This document shows positions 16,954-25,378 of a stretch of 36,992 bases of DNA, piece by piece. This DNA is from CAYSDH01 sp964429805. Lineage in GTDB: Bacteria > Bacteroidota > Bacteroidia > Flavobacteriales_D > JABDKJ01. The stretch covers positions 1 through 36,992 of the forward strand of contig CAYSDH010000028.1 of NCBI GenBank assembly GCA_964429805.1. The letters are read 5' to 3'. Each line of letters starts with the position of its first letter. Position 1 is the first letter of the stretch. The notes below the pieces were generated by a model that saw only the letters and a list, made by a program, of their open reading frames with translations, was not told where the DNA came from and made no database searches. A program made the translations under genes and the position numbers.

Positions 16954-17922
16954 TCAGTAGGTTCTGACTAGTTGCAAGCCGGTAAACTCCTCCATGTGGC
17001 CCTTCCACTGGTCAGACATTTGGCTTTTATGCATGGCCTCAAGTCCTTCATCCATGTAGTCTCTTTTCATGGCGTCTATTATCTCATCAACCTTCAAGTC
17101 AGCCATTATGCCTCTCACGGCATCTACTTTTTCTTGACTCTCTTCACGTATGCTATACCAGCGCTGCAGTTCACTACGCTGGGTGGAATTGGCCATTTCC
17201 ATGGCTTTGATCAGTAAGATTGTTTTCTTGTTTCTGAGAATATCACCGCCCGCACGTTTACCTACAGCTGTGGTATCACCAAAGGTATCGAGATAGTCAT
17301 CTTGTATCTGAAAGGCCAAACCCACTTTCATGGCAAACTCGTAAGTCAACTGAATTTCGGCCTCATTGGCACCTCCATACATGGCTCCAATTGCCATACT
17401 TGCACCAAGAAGCACTGAAGTTTTCAGTCTAATCATCTCCAAGTACTCGTCAACAGAAACATCATCACGCGTCTCAAACTCCATGTCAAGTTGTTGACCT
17501 AGACATACCTCTGACGCGGTGTCATTGTACAACTTAAAAGCGGCTAGTTTAAAACCATCTGCTGACCTCAGAAAAAGGTCATTGGCCATGGCAAACATGA
17601 TGTCTCCAGTTAATATGGCCTGATTCTCATCCCACTTTACATGCACGGTTTGATGGCCTCTACGCACATCGGCATTGTCCATGACATCATCATGCAGTAG
17701 AGTGAAATTATGAAAGACCTCAATGGCGATAGCTTGGTCTAGAATGGTGGACGAGTCTCCGCCATAAGCTTCCATTCCTGCAAGCATCAAGGAAGGGCGA
17801 ATACGCTTCCCTCCTATTTTCATCATGTAAGTCGCAGGGGTGTATATGGACTCTTTAAGCGAATCTAAATACTGTGCTAAGTGCGCGTCAACAATTGCTT
17901 TGAATTGGCCTAGTCCATTCAT
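16954..17922 (-). CDS. Polyprenyl diphosphate synthase, probably geranylgeranyl (C20) type
   Basis: 322 residues of the trans-prenyltransferase fold. GGKRIRP is at 37-43, the first Asp-rich motif DDVMD at 78-82, and the second, DDYLD, at about 208-212 (FQIQDDYLD). The first motif has no two-residue insertion and the fifth residue before it is Phe (73), an aromatic stop that in type I enzymes limits the product to about C20; long-chain quinone-type enzymes carry a small residue there. The C20 reading is thus inference from family rules. Likely role: a precursor for carotenoids or other isoprenoids. The start overlaps the end of rmlA by 4 bp (ATGA). Confidence 0.88.
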   Translation of the reverse strand: MNGLGQFKAIVDAHLAQYLDSLKESIYTPATYMMKIGGKRIRPSLMLAGMEAYGGDSSTILDQAIAIEVFHNFTLLHDDVMDNADVRRGHQTVHVKWDENQAILTGDIMFAMANDLFLRSADGFKLAAFKLYNDTASEVCLGQQLDMEFETRDDVSVDEYLEMIRLKTSVLLGASMAIGAMYGGANEAEIQLTYEFAMKVGLAFQIQDDYLDTFGDTTAVGKRAGGDILRNKKTILLIKAMEMANSTQRSELQRWYSIREESQEKVDAVRGIMADLKVDEIIDAMKRDYMDEGLEAMHKSQMSDQWKGHMEEFTGLQLVRTY

Positions 17923-18782
17923 TTCTTCAAGAGATTCATCAGGTACTGACCATAGCCACTTTTTATCAGTGGTGCAGCTACTTTCTCCAGCTGTTCGTCA
18001 TTGATGAATCCTCTTCGCCATGCCACCTCTTCTATACAGCCCACCTTTGTTCCTTGGCGGTCTTCTATCACCTGCACATATTGTTGCGCCTGCATGAGGC
18101 TGGCAAACGTTCCTGTGTCTAGCCACGCAGTACCTCTATTCATGATGGCTACGTTGAGCTTGCCATGTTCTAAGTATGTCTTGTTTACATCCGTGATTTC
18201 CAGTTCCCCTCGGTGACTTGGCTTAATGTTATGAGCGATGTCTACCACATCATTGTCATAAAAGTATAGTCCGGGAACAGCATAACTTGATTTGGGTTGA
18301 GCTGGCTTTTCTTCTATCGAGATGGCTTTAAAATCATCATCAAATTCGACCACGCCATATCGCTCAGGGTCGGAGACTTGGTAGGCGTAAATCACACCTC
18401 CATCAGGGTCACAATTAGCTCTTAGCGTACTACCGAGTCCAGCTCCGTAAAAGATATTATCTCCTAGTATTAATGACACCTTGTCTTTACCTATGAAGTC
18501 TGCGCCAATGGTAAATGCCTGAGCAAGTCCTTTTGGTTCTGGTTGAACGGCATACGTGAACGAGCAACCAAGGTTGGAACCATCACCTAAGAGGCGCTCA
18601 AAGTTTGGCAAATCTTGCGGTGTAGAAATAATGAGAATCTCCCGAATACCTGACACCATCAAGGTAGACAGCGGGTAGTATATCATGGGTTTATCATAAA
18701 TGGGCATCAACTGCTTACTGACCACTAGCGTGAGTGGGTGTAATCTTGTGCCTGAACCTCCTGCAAGTATAATTCCTTTCAT
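17919..18782 (-). CDS. rmlA: Glucose-1-phosphate thymidylyltransferase
   Basis: 287 residues, full length for RmlA/RfbA, which makes dTDP-glucose from glucose-1-phosphate and dTTP. The N-terminus has LAGGSGTRLHPLT (about 6-18), the nucleotide-binding loop; DKPMIYYPLSTLM follows, then GDNIF (about 107-111), EKPAQPKSS and the C-terminal GTAWLDTGT (about 217-225). No rmlB, C or D neighbours are present, although those usually accompany it; it sits instead between an RND exporter (9 bp) and the prenyl synthase (4-bp overlap). The pathway use of the dTDP-glucose is therefore open: cell-surface polysaccharide or glycosylation. Confidence 0.95.
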   Translation of the reverse strand: MKGIILAGGSGTRLHPLTLVVSKQLMPIYDKPMIYYPLSTLMVSGIREILIISTPQDLPNFERLLGDGSNLGCSFTYAVQPEPKGLAQAFTIGADFIGKDKVSLILGDNIFYGAGLGSTLRANCDPDGGVIYAYQVSDPERYGVVEFDDDFKAISIEEKPAQPKSSYAVPGLYFYDNDVVDIAHNIKPSHRGELEITDVNKTYLEHGKLNVAIMNRGTAWLDTGTFASLMQAQQYVQVIEDRQGTKVGCIEEVAWRRGFINDEQLEKVAAPLIKSGYGQYLMNLLKK

Positions 18783-18791
18783 GTGTGATAA

Positions 18792-21194
18792 TCAATTATG
18801 CAAATCTAATGAATCCCCTTCCTTGCGTATAGTCAGAGATTCTAAGTCGATGTCTTCTTCTTCGTCCAAAATCTGAAGCAGCGGCTCTTTAAATACTCGG
18901 TTGGCCATTAGTTTTTCGAAAGAGAGTAGCATGGATGGTAACAGCACCAAATTTGAAAGCATGGCCACGAATAAGGTGAATGAAGACAAAATGCCGATGG
19001 CCTGTGACCCTCCAAAACGACTTGAAATAAAAATACCAAAGCCAAAGAAGAGCACAATAGAGGTGTAAATCATGCTCACTCCTGTCTCTTTGACGGCATT
19101 AATTACGGCCGTTCTCATGTCTTTTTTATCGCGTTTCCATTCTTGACTAAACTTGGCCAAGAAGTGTATGGTGTCATCCACAGAGATACCAAATGCGATG
19201 CTGAATACGAGAATAGTTGATGGCTTGATTGGCACTCCAAAGTAGCCCATCAAGGCAGCTGTACAGAGCAGCGGGATAAGATTTGGCAGCAACGAGATGA
19301 GCACTATCCGTACATGACGGAATAAGAAGTACATGATTAAAGCGATAACAAAAACTGCGATGGCTAGGCTCAAGAGTAAGTTTTTGACCAAGTATCTCGT
19401 TCCTTTTAAGAAGACGATACTCGTTCCAGTCATTGTTACTCGGTACTTGGCCGGATCAAAAATGCTGTCAATGCGCGGCTTTAAATCAGAGAAAATCGCC
19501 TCCATCTCTACTGTACCAATATCAGCCATTTGGGCAGAGATGCGACTCACTTGCTTCGTTGAGTCTAAGAACATTGATGCGACACCAAGGCCTCCATCTT
19601 TGGAGCTGAGATATGGAGCTAAAAAGCCTTTTTCTGAACCAGTAGGCAACGAGTACTTAGAGGTGACACCGTTGTAGTATGATTGCTTCGCAAATTTTAC
19701 TGCGTCAACTATGGAGAGCGACCTTGAAAATTCCGGATACTCTTCGATTAGTCGTTGAAGCCGTTCTACCTTCTTTAGGTTTCTGTCTTTTGTTGCTTGG
19801 CCTTTTCTTCCTGTATCTACTAGAACCTCAAAAGGCATGACACCACTAAAGTTCTCTTCAAAGAATTTGAGGTCGACAATGATGCCGTCATCATCTGGCA
19901 AATCATCTACTATGTTTCCAGTAGTGCGCATGATGCTGACTCCATACGCCCCAAGAATGAGCGTCAAAACAGTGGCCACATACACCCACTTACGCCTCTT
20001 GGTGACCCAACTTACTAGTACTGATATGACAGAATCTACCCATCTCTTTTCTAAGTGCTTGGTGTGACGGGCCTTGGGCTCTGGCAGGAATGAGAATACA
20101 ATGGGTATGATGAAAATGGCTAGAAGGAAGATCCCAAATATGTTGAGCGAAGCAACCACTCCAAACTGCTGCAAGAGATCACTTTCTGTAAATATGAAGG
20201 TAGCAAAGCCCAGTGCCGTAGTCACATTTGTGAGCAATGTGGCTTGTCCTATTTTGCTTATCACCCTGGTTAGGGCTTTTATTTTGTTACCATGATTGAG
20301 GTATTCTTGATGATACTTATTGAGCAAGAATACGCAGTTGGGAATTCCGATAACAATAATCAAGGGAGGGATTAATCCTGAGAGAGAGGAAAGACGATAA
20401 TCGAGTATCTCAATGGTACCGACTGACCAAATCACACCAATACCGACTACCAACAGGCAGAACACAACTACCCTGAGCGACCGAAAGAAGAAGAATAGAA
20501 TCAGTGCTGTAACAATGGCGGCCAGCGTCACAAACTTGGACAGCTCTACCTTTACCTGAGCGGCCGTCAGCGATCTGATATGAGGCAAGCCCGAATAGGC
20601 CAATGGCATGTGTCCTTCTGAGAATAAATCAGCCCGATTGATGATCCGCTCCATGATATCACCACGATTTGCGGAGTTAAACTTTGCTGCATTCACAAAT
20701 GCCATCATTACAGATGCATCTGTGGAGTCGTTATACAGCAAGTCATTATAAAACGGGAGCTGCTTGGTACGCTCTCTAATTAGGTCTACTTCTTCTTGGT
20801 TTTTGGGTCGCTCTGGCACGAGCTCTTTCAGCTCAAATCTTTCTTCTTCAGCATTCTTCTCTAGAGTGAAGAGGTGTGCGATAGAAAAGACTGAATCGAC
20901 ACCTTCAATTTCTTTGAGGTCATTTCCCAAATCATACCAGGCAGTGAAATTGTCAAAGTCGTAAATCTCTTTTCCCTTGGCTCCAAACACCACCACATTA
21001 CCGTCTTGACTAAACTCGTCAAGAAAGCGCTGATACTCCATGTAGGTCGTATCATCTTCAGGAAGGATACCTCCAAACTGGTATCGTTCTTTGACATCTT
21101 TGGCTTTGAACGCCATAAAGACCGTCATCGCCACGATGATGACTAGGATGGTGATCCTATGTCTAAGAATTAGAAGAGCTATGGCTTCCCACAT
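18792..21194 (-). CDS. RND/MMPL-family membrane exporter
   Basis: 800 residues from MWEAIALLIL; the frame extends to 21299, but the extra 35 residues overlap the divergent radical SAM gene and do not look like a membrane-protein start. Two repeats of one helix plus a periplasmic loop plus five helices are visible (helices near 13, 190-360 and 395, 610-770), the 12-helix plan of the family. The motif GISVDDTIHFLAKF in the second half supplies the conserved membrane Asp residues of the proton path. MMPL/hopanoid- or lipid-type exporters share this plan. The substrate is unknown; proximity to rmlA and a prenyl synthase is compatible with lipid or isoprenoid cargo (inference). Confidence 0.9.
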   Translation of the reverse strand: MWEAIALLILRHRITILVIIVAMTVFMAFKAKDVKERYQFGGILPEDDTTYMEYQRFLDEFSQDGNVVVFGAKGKEIYDFDNFTAWYDLGNDLKEIEGVDSVFSIAHLFTLEKNAEEERFELKELVPERPKNQEEVDLIRERTKQLPFYNDLLYNDSTDASVMMAFVNAAKFNSANRGDIMERIINRADLFSEGHMPLAYSGLPHIRSLTAAQVKVELSKFVTLAAIVTALILFFFFRSLRVVVFCLLVVGIGVIWSVGTIEILDYRLSSLSGLIPPLIIVIGIPNCVFLLNKYHQEYLNHGNKIKALTRVISKIGQATLLTNVTTALGFATFIFTESDLLQQFGVVASLNIFGIFLLAIFIIPIVFSFLPEPKARHTKHLEKRWVDSVISVLVSWVTKRRKWVYVATVLTLILGAYGVSIMRTTGNIVDDLPDDDGIIVDLKFFEENFSGVMPFEVLVDTGRKGQATKDRNLKKVERLQRLIEEYPEFSRSLSIVDAVKFAKQSYYNGVTSKYSLPTGSEKGFLAPYLSSKDGGLGVASMFLDSTKQVSRISAQMADIGTVEMEAIFSDLKPRIDSIFDPAKYRVTMTGTSIVFLKGTRYLVKNLLLSLAIAVFVIALIMYFLFRHVRIVLISLLPNLIPLLCTAALMGYFGVPIKPSTILVFSIAFGISVDDTIHFLAKFSQEWKRDKKDMRTAVINAVKETGVSMIYTSIVLFFGFGIFISSRFGGSQAIGILSSFTLFVAMLSNLVLLPSMLLSFEKLMANRVFKEPLLQILDEEEDIDLESLTIRKEGDSLDLHN

Positions 21195-21253
21195 GCCGCA
21201 AAGAAACGAATTGTCTCGTATACACCACATGTGACAACAGGCACGGGAATGCG

Positions 21254-21261
21254 TAGCTTTG
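21254..21261 (+). promoter_or_regulatory. -7 promoter element before the radical SAM gene
   Basis: TAGCTTTG is an exact TAnnTTTG match, 18 bases before the ATG at 21280. It falls inside the alternative upstream start (21259), which argues for the downstream start. The region between 21195 and 21279 must also hold the promoter of the divergent exporter. Confidence 0.6.
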
Positions 21262-21279
21262 TGTAATTCACTTTTGGGG

Positions 21280-22299
21280 ATGAGTAAAAGGCAAGACACA
21301 CTGAATCATTTGAAAAAGCAGAGCTTCAGAAAGGCCTGGAATGCGCTCAGTCTCTATACCTCATATCACCTATCAAAAGCCATGGGACGCCCCATTCTCA
21401 AAGGCTTGCCTATGAGCGTATCTTTTGAACCCACTACGGCCTGTAATCTTCGTTGCCCAGAGTGCCCAAGTGGGCTGAGGAGTTTTACCAGAGAGACCGG
21501 AAACCTGAAGTCAGATTTGTTTGAGCAATTTGTGCTTGGCAATAAACAATACCTCAGTTATCTGAATTTCTATTTTCAAGGAGAGCCGTACATCAACCCC
21601 CAGTTTTTAGACATGGTGGCCTTTGCTGGCAAGCATAACATCTATTCCTCTACGTCTACCAATGCGCACTTTTTAGATGATGCAAATGCCAAGCGCACCA
21701 TCGAGTCTGGACTTGACCGACTTATCATCTCCATAGATGGCACGAGTCAAGACGTGTATGAGCAGTATCGCAAGGGAGGTAAGCTGTCGAAGGTCATTGA
21801 GGGAACGAAGAACGTGGTGAAATGGAAGAAGGCATTGAAGTCTAGCACACCTCATGTTGTCTTTCAGTTTTTGGTAGTGAAGCCTAATGAGCATCAAACG
21901 GAAGAAGTAAAGAAGCTAGGCGCGGAGCTAGGAGTGGACGAGGTGAAGTTTAAAACAGCCCAGATTTATGATTTTGAAAATGGGAATGAACTCATACCTG
22001 AGAACGACAAGTACTCGCGCTACAAGAAAGGAATGGACGGTAAGTATCGCATCAAGAATCCGCTAGACGACCAGTGCTGGAAGATGTGGCACTCGTGTGT
22101 AATTACCTGGGATGGAAAAGTGGTGCCTTGCTGTTTTGACAAGGACGCACACCATGTGCTTGGCAACATATCAAGAGATGCGCTCACGGATGTATGGAAA
22201 TCGGCAGATTACCAGCGGTTTCGGTCAGCCATACTGAAAGGGCGGAGCGAAATAGATATTTGTAAGAATTGCAGCGAGGGGACCCGTGTATGGGCCTAG
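21280..22299 (+). CDS. Radical SAM protein with SPASM domain
   Basis: 339 residues. The radical SAM cluster motif is CNLRCPEC (Cys55, 59, 62) in TTACNLRCPECPSG. The C-terminal SPASM region (about 262-335) contains CWKMWHSC, CVITWDGKVVPCC (with the GX4C pattern) and CKNC, enough to hold auxiliary iron-sulphur clusters. SPASM enzymes modify peptides, proteins or sugars/lipids; nothing nearby looks like a precursor peptide, so the substrate is unknown. The start MSKRQDTLNH is preferred to an upstream ATG (21259) because a -7 promoter element covers that position. The stop codon directly abuts the stop of the convergent thioredoxin gene. Confidence 0.9.
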   Translation: MSKRQDTLNHLKKQSFRKAWNALSLYTSYHLSKAMGRPILKGLPMSVSFEPTTACNLRCPECPSGLRSFTRETGNLKSDLFEQFVLGNKQYLSYLNFYFQGEPYINPQFLDMVAFAGKHNIYSSTSTNAHFLDDANAKRTIESGLDRLIISIDGTSQDVYEQYRKGGKLSKVIEGTKNVVKWKKALKSSTPHVVFQFLVVKPNEHQTEEVKKLGAELGVDEVKFKTAQIYDFENGNELIPENDKYSRYKKGMDGKYRIKNPLDDQCWKMWHSCVITWDGKVVPCCFDKDAHHVLGNISRDALTDVWKSADYQRFRSAILKGRSEIDICKNCSEGTRVWA

Positions 22300-22713
22300 C
22301 TATTTAGCAAAGGGCCTGACAAACTTCAGAAGTTCATCTTTCGTTTTGAATCCCACTGTACGGCCTTTTTCGCGGCCTCTTGAGTCAGCAACAATTAAGG
22401 TAGGGTACTTGGATATTCTGAATTTCTCAGCCACGTCCATCCCCGAGAAGTTCTCTACGTTGACTTTTACGACCACAAACTTGTCATTAACCAATCTCGA
22501 GAACTCACGGTCTGAGAAGCTGTATTTCTCCATTTGCTTGCATGGGATACACCAATCTGCATAGAAATCAATGAAGAGAGGTTTATTGACCTCTTTGGCA
22601 TATTCTAAGGCGGCCAGATAATCTCCATTAAAGAATTTAATCTGTGCGTGAGACTTTGTCACTCCTACTAGGAGAATCAAAGATAAAATGAGCAATAGTC
22701 GTTTCATAGGCAT
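22300..22713 (-). CDS. Secreted thioredoxin-like protein
   Basis: 137 residues. A signal peptide (MKRLLLILSLILLVGVTKSHA, cleaved before QIKFF) is followed by a thioredoxin fold with active site YADWCIPCKQ (Cys55, Cys58) and the cis-proline motif SKYPTLIV (about 101-108). It probably works as a periplasmic thiol reductase or oxidase, like the C-terminal domain of DsbD and related thioredoxin_7 proteins. ATG codons at 22713 and 22707 are both possible; the second gives the cleaner signal peptide. It follows the PG-binding repeat gene after a terminator and ends flush with the radical SAM stop. Confidence 0.9.
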   Translation of the reverse strand: MPMKRLLLILSLILLVGVTKSHAQIKFFNGDYLAALEYAKEVNKPLFIDFYADWCIPCKQMEKYSFSDREFSRLVNDKFVVVKVNVENFSGMDVAEKFRISKYPTLIVADSRGREKGRTVGFKTKDELLKFVRPFAK

Positions 22714-22724
22714 TAAAAGTAAAA

Positions 22725-22750
22725 GACTCCGAGCAATAATGCTCGGAGTC
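22725..22750 (-). terminator. Rho-independent terminator after the repeat-protein gene
   Basis: A perfect 11-bp stem (GACTCCGAGCA / TGCTCGGAGTC) with a 4-base loop, followed on the minus strand by TTTTACTTTT. It lies 27 bp beyond the stop at 22778 and 11 bp before the thioredoxin start, so thioredoxin needs read-through or its own promoter. Confidence 0.88.
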
Positions 22751-22777
22751 CTTCAAATACTATTCCAAAGTGGATTC

Positions 22778-23737
22778 TTAATATTTGATACCCAACTTCT
22801 GTAGAGTCTCAATATTCAAGTTTCCAACAGGAAGGCTGTTATCCTTCTGGTACTGCATAAGTGCAGCTCTTGTGTCACCACCAAGTACGTTATCCGCACC
22901 AGCTGGTCCTACATCGTATCCTGCAGCAGTAAGCGCCTGCTGAATCTGACGAACTGTGTAGTTAGTTACTTTGTTGTCACATAGAATCTCTCTCCAATCA
23001 GAGTAAGCACCTTGCTTCACAAGCTGACGCTTAGTGATAGTCTTGTACTGTGCATCAGAAGTCTTCTCAACAGTAGTAGCTGGGCTAGCAAGCACTTTCT
23101 TAGTGATTGTAGCGTACTCAGCTGGTACATCGATAGTCTTCGTAGTTGCAGGAGACTTAACTACTTTCTTAGTTACAGTCTTGTACTGAGCATCGATAGC
23201 TACTTCTTTAACAGTCGCAGGAGTCTTAAGGACGCTAGACGTGTAAGTAGTGTATCTCTCTGGCACTTCCTCGTAACATGCAACGAAGCAATCGTTAGGG
23301 TCAGCTGACATACAGTTCTTGTCTTTCTTCATTGTCCAACGAGTAGACGCTTCAGAAACAAGTACTTTTTCAGTAACTGTCTCAAATACTGGCGCAACAG
23401 GAACTAGCTTAGTACCAGCTTCCTTGATCAACATCTGCTCAGTAACTGTCTCAAATGTAGCAGGAACAGGAACAAGCTTCGTATATGCTTCCTTTACTAG
23501 TACAGTTTCAGTAGCTGTCTCGTATTTTGCAGGCACTGTCTCCAAACGAGTGGCAGCAGCCTTTGTCAATACTTGCTCAGTAACTGTCTCATACTGGCTA
23601 GGGATATAACACTTAGCGTAGCATTTACCTAGCTCAGCTGATGGTGGAGTACCGCCACCAAACGGGTTGTCTTGTGCTGTGACGGTCATAGCAAAACCAC
23701 CAAAAACAGCAAAAAGTATGAATAGACCTTTTTTCAT
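22778..23737 (-). CDS. Secreted repeat protein with peptidoglycan-binding domain
   Basis: 319 residues: a signal peptide (1-21, ends VTAQ), then two matched blocks, each opened by a two-cysteine segment (CYAKCY near 38-43; CFVACYEEVP near 148-157) and built from four repeats of about 23 residues with the core YxTVTxxVL, then a PG_binding_1 domain (about 255-317: VRQIQQALTAAGYDVG, DTRAALMQYQ, LNIETLQKLGI). Block 1 repeats carry Glu after TVT (TVTEQVL, TVTEKVL); block 2 repeats carry Lys (TVTKKVV, TITKKVL). Probably an exported wall-associated structural protein; no enzyme motif is visible. The repeats resemble those of other uncharacterised OmpA/PG-binding proteins. It is monocistronic with its own promoter and terminator. 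Confidence 0.85.
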   Translation of the reverse strand: MKKGLFILFAVFGGFAMTVTAQDNPFGGGTPPSAELGKCYAKCYIPSQYETVTEQVLTKAAATRLETVPAKYETATETVLVKEAYTKLVPVPATFETVTEQMLIKEAGTKLVPVAPVFETVTEKVLVSEASTRWTMKKDKNCMSADPNDCFVACYEEVPERYTTYTSSVLKTPATVKEVAIDAQYKTVTKKVVKSPATTKTIDVPAEYATITKKVLASPATTVEKTSDAQYKTITKRQLVKQGAYSDWREILCDNKVTNYTVRQIQQALTAAGYDVGPAGADNVLGGDTRAALMQYQKDNSLPVGNLNIETLQKLGIKY

Positions 23738-23798
23738 CTCAGTTATAATTTATTAATTGTCAAATTTTTGTTCAAAATTGTCTCGTTAGTTGGGAGTG

Positions 23799-23806
23799 CA
23801 AAGATA
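23799..23806 (-). promoter_or_regulatory. -7 promoter element before the repeat-protein gene
   Basis: The minus strand reads TATCTTTG, an exact TAnnTTTG match, about 62 bases before the ATG at 23737, giving a leader of about 57 bases that is AT-rich (AATTAATAAATTATAACTG). Confidence 0.6.
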
Positions 23807-24051
23807 ACACAAAGCAACCCTCAATAACCAGCCTTGTTTGATTTTTTTGACTCTGAAAAAGCTAAAAAGACACATTTTCTAGCATGTTTTTTTTAAATAC
23901 TACGTAACCCCCTGTTTTTACGCCTGTTACGCAAATCAAAATGAAGGCAATTTGCCAGCCTTAAAGCACGTTCACTTAGGTAGATGGATTAACATCGAAA
24001 CCAAAACAGGCCGTTAAGCGTATAAATGTTGTAAACCTTAATGATTGAGCT
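23807..24051. other. Divergent intergenic region between the repeat protein and the CAP protein
   Basis: The full gene-free stretch is 23738-24051 (314 bp). It holds the minus-strand promoter above. The remainder is AT-rich, with GTAAC at about 23904 and GTTAC at about 23927 forming a loose inverted repeat. No clear TAnnTTTG element for the plus-strand CAP gene and no tRNA or small ORF was seen. Confidence 0.6.
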
Positions 24052-24795
24052 ATGAATTTATTGGTTGCTATTGGATGCTTTTTTTCGAGCATAATTGCCC
24101 CGTGCAGTGTCACGCTTAATGAGACTGTCCATTCGTCAGTAGGGATGTCAAGTACTGAACTCATTAAAAAGGCCACTTACCTGTCTGAGGAAGAGAAGGC
24201 CATGATTTGGGAAATCAATCTCGTGCGCACTTCACCTGAAGCTTATGTACCGTTTATAGAAGAGGTTCTTCATGAAATTCAAGCGGACAGTGTAAAGCTT
24301 TCTGCCATGACCAGTGAGACAATCAGAAAGACTGTCACCACCGTTGATGGAAAAGAGGTGATTAACATTGACACGACTTACAACAATTACTTTAACAGCA
24401 GAGTAACCGCAATACGCGAGTTACTCAGTGAACTTGAGCAGACTCCATCTATGGTGGAGCTAGTGCCTAACGAGCGCTTGTATATGGCCGCTGTAAAGCA
24501 TGGACAGAGACAGGCCAAACATCACTATATAGATCACATGGGTGAAGATGGCACATGGCCGCTAGAGCGCATGAAGAAGGAAGCGACTTGGATTAAGGAC
24601 GGTAACGAGAATATAGCACGTGGTAAAGGAACTGCGCGTGACATCGTGGTGCAACTCCTTATAGATAGCGGAGTGCCAAGCAGAGGACACCGTAAGAATA
24701 TCTTAAATCCGAACTGGGAATATGTGACGTGCCACAATGTCAATAGCTTAAACAGCAATGGCTTGAAGTGGTGGCTACAGGAGTTTGCCTACTAG
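24052..24795 (+). CDS. Secreted CAP (SCP/PR-1) domain protein
   Basis: 247 residues: a short hydrophobic signal (about 1-20), then the CAP fold. Family marks: INLVRTSPEAYVPFIEE (about 55-71), an internal charged insert (about 75-130), MAAVKHGQRQAKHHY (about 145-159), GNENIARG (about 184-191, the GENI motif) and GHRKNILNPNW (about 212-222). His150/His158 and Glu186 are candidates for the family's metal-type pocket. Bacterial CAP proteins have poorly known roles; peptidoglycan or lipid binding has been suggested for some. It ends 3 bp from the convergent frr stop. Confidence 0.9.
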   Translation: MNLLVAIGCFFSSIIAPCSVTLNETVHSSVGMSSTELIKKATYLSEEEKAMIWEINLVRTSPEAYVPFIEEVLHEIQADSVKLSAMTSETIRKTVTTVDGKEVINIDTTYNNYFNSRVTAIRELLSELEQTPSMVELVPNERLYMAAVKHGQRQAKHHYIDHMGEDGTWPLERMKKEATWIKDGNENIARGKGTARDIVVQLLIDSGVPSRGHRKNILNPNWEYVTCHNVNSLNSNGLKWWLQEFAY

Positions 24796-24798
24796 ACT

Positions 24799-25362
24799 TT
24801 AGACAGTCATGATGTCTTTTTCCTTGACCTCAATGATTTGATTAATCTTGGCGGTAAACTCATCCACAATCTTCTGAATGTCTCCTTGAGTGCTTTTGGA
24901 CATGTCCTCACTCAATCCGTCTTTTTCTAACTTTTTAATCTCGTCCATGGCGTCTTTTCGCCCTGTACGAACACTCACTTTCGCTTTTTCACCTTCTGCA
25001 TGTGCCTTTTTGGTGAGGTCTTTTCTTCTCTCTTCAGTAAGTGCCGGTACAGAAATGATAATCATCTCTCCGTTATTCTGCGGATTGAGACCAAGGTTGG
25101 CATAGGTTATGGCCTGTGCAATGTCTTGCAAGAGTGTTTTTTCCCAAGGTTGTATTGAGATAGTGCGTGGGTCTGGCGTATTGATATTGGCCACCTGACT
25201 TAGTGGGGTCTCGGTGCCATAGTAATCTAGTTTGACAGAGTTTAGCATACTCGGAGTTGCTCTACCCGCACGTATGCTTGATAGTTCTTTTATGAGGTGC
25301 TCTACGGACTTGGCCATTCCCTCTCTCGTACTGTCTAAAATAAAATTTAACTCTTCTGTCAT
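24799..25362 (-). CDS. frr: Ribosome recycling factor
   Basis: 187 residues, splitting post-termination ribosomes together with EF-G. Family marks: LSSIRAGRATPSML in helix 1, DYYGTETPLSQVANINTPDPR in domain II, IISVPALTEERRKDL, and VRTGRKDAMDEIKKLEKDG near the end. The ATG at 25362 (MTEELNFIL) is chosen; the frame continues to 25410 but that would run into pyrH. It lies 16 bp after the pyrH stop, the usual pyrH-frr pairing. Confidence 0.97.
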   Translation of the reverse strand: MTEELNFILDSTREGMAKSVEHLIKELSSIRAGRATPSMLNSVKLDYYGTETPLSQVANINTPDPRTISIQPWEKTLLQDIAQAITYANLGLNPQNNGEMIIISVPALTEERRKDLTKKAHAEGEKAKVSVRTGRKDAMDEIKKLEKDGLSEDMSKSTQGDIQKIVDEFTAKINQIIEVKEKDIMTV

Positions 25363-25378
25363 AACGTCCTTTATGAGA

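Noticed and set aside
21195..21299. N-terminal 35-residue extension of the RND exporter
   Set aside because: It overlaps the divergent radical SAM promoter and start and is Cys/His-rich, unlike a membrane-protein N-terminus; the internal Met start gives the normal topology.
23738..24051. tRNA or structured RNA in the 314-bp gap
   Set aside because: No cloverleaf or T-loop signature and no stable long hairpin was seen; only a promoter and AT-rich DNA.
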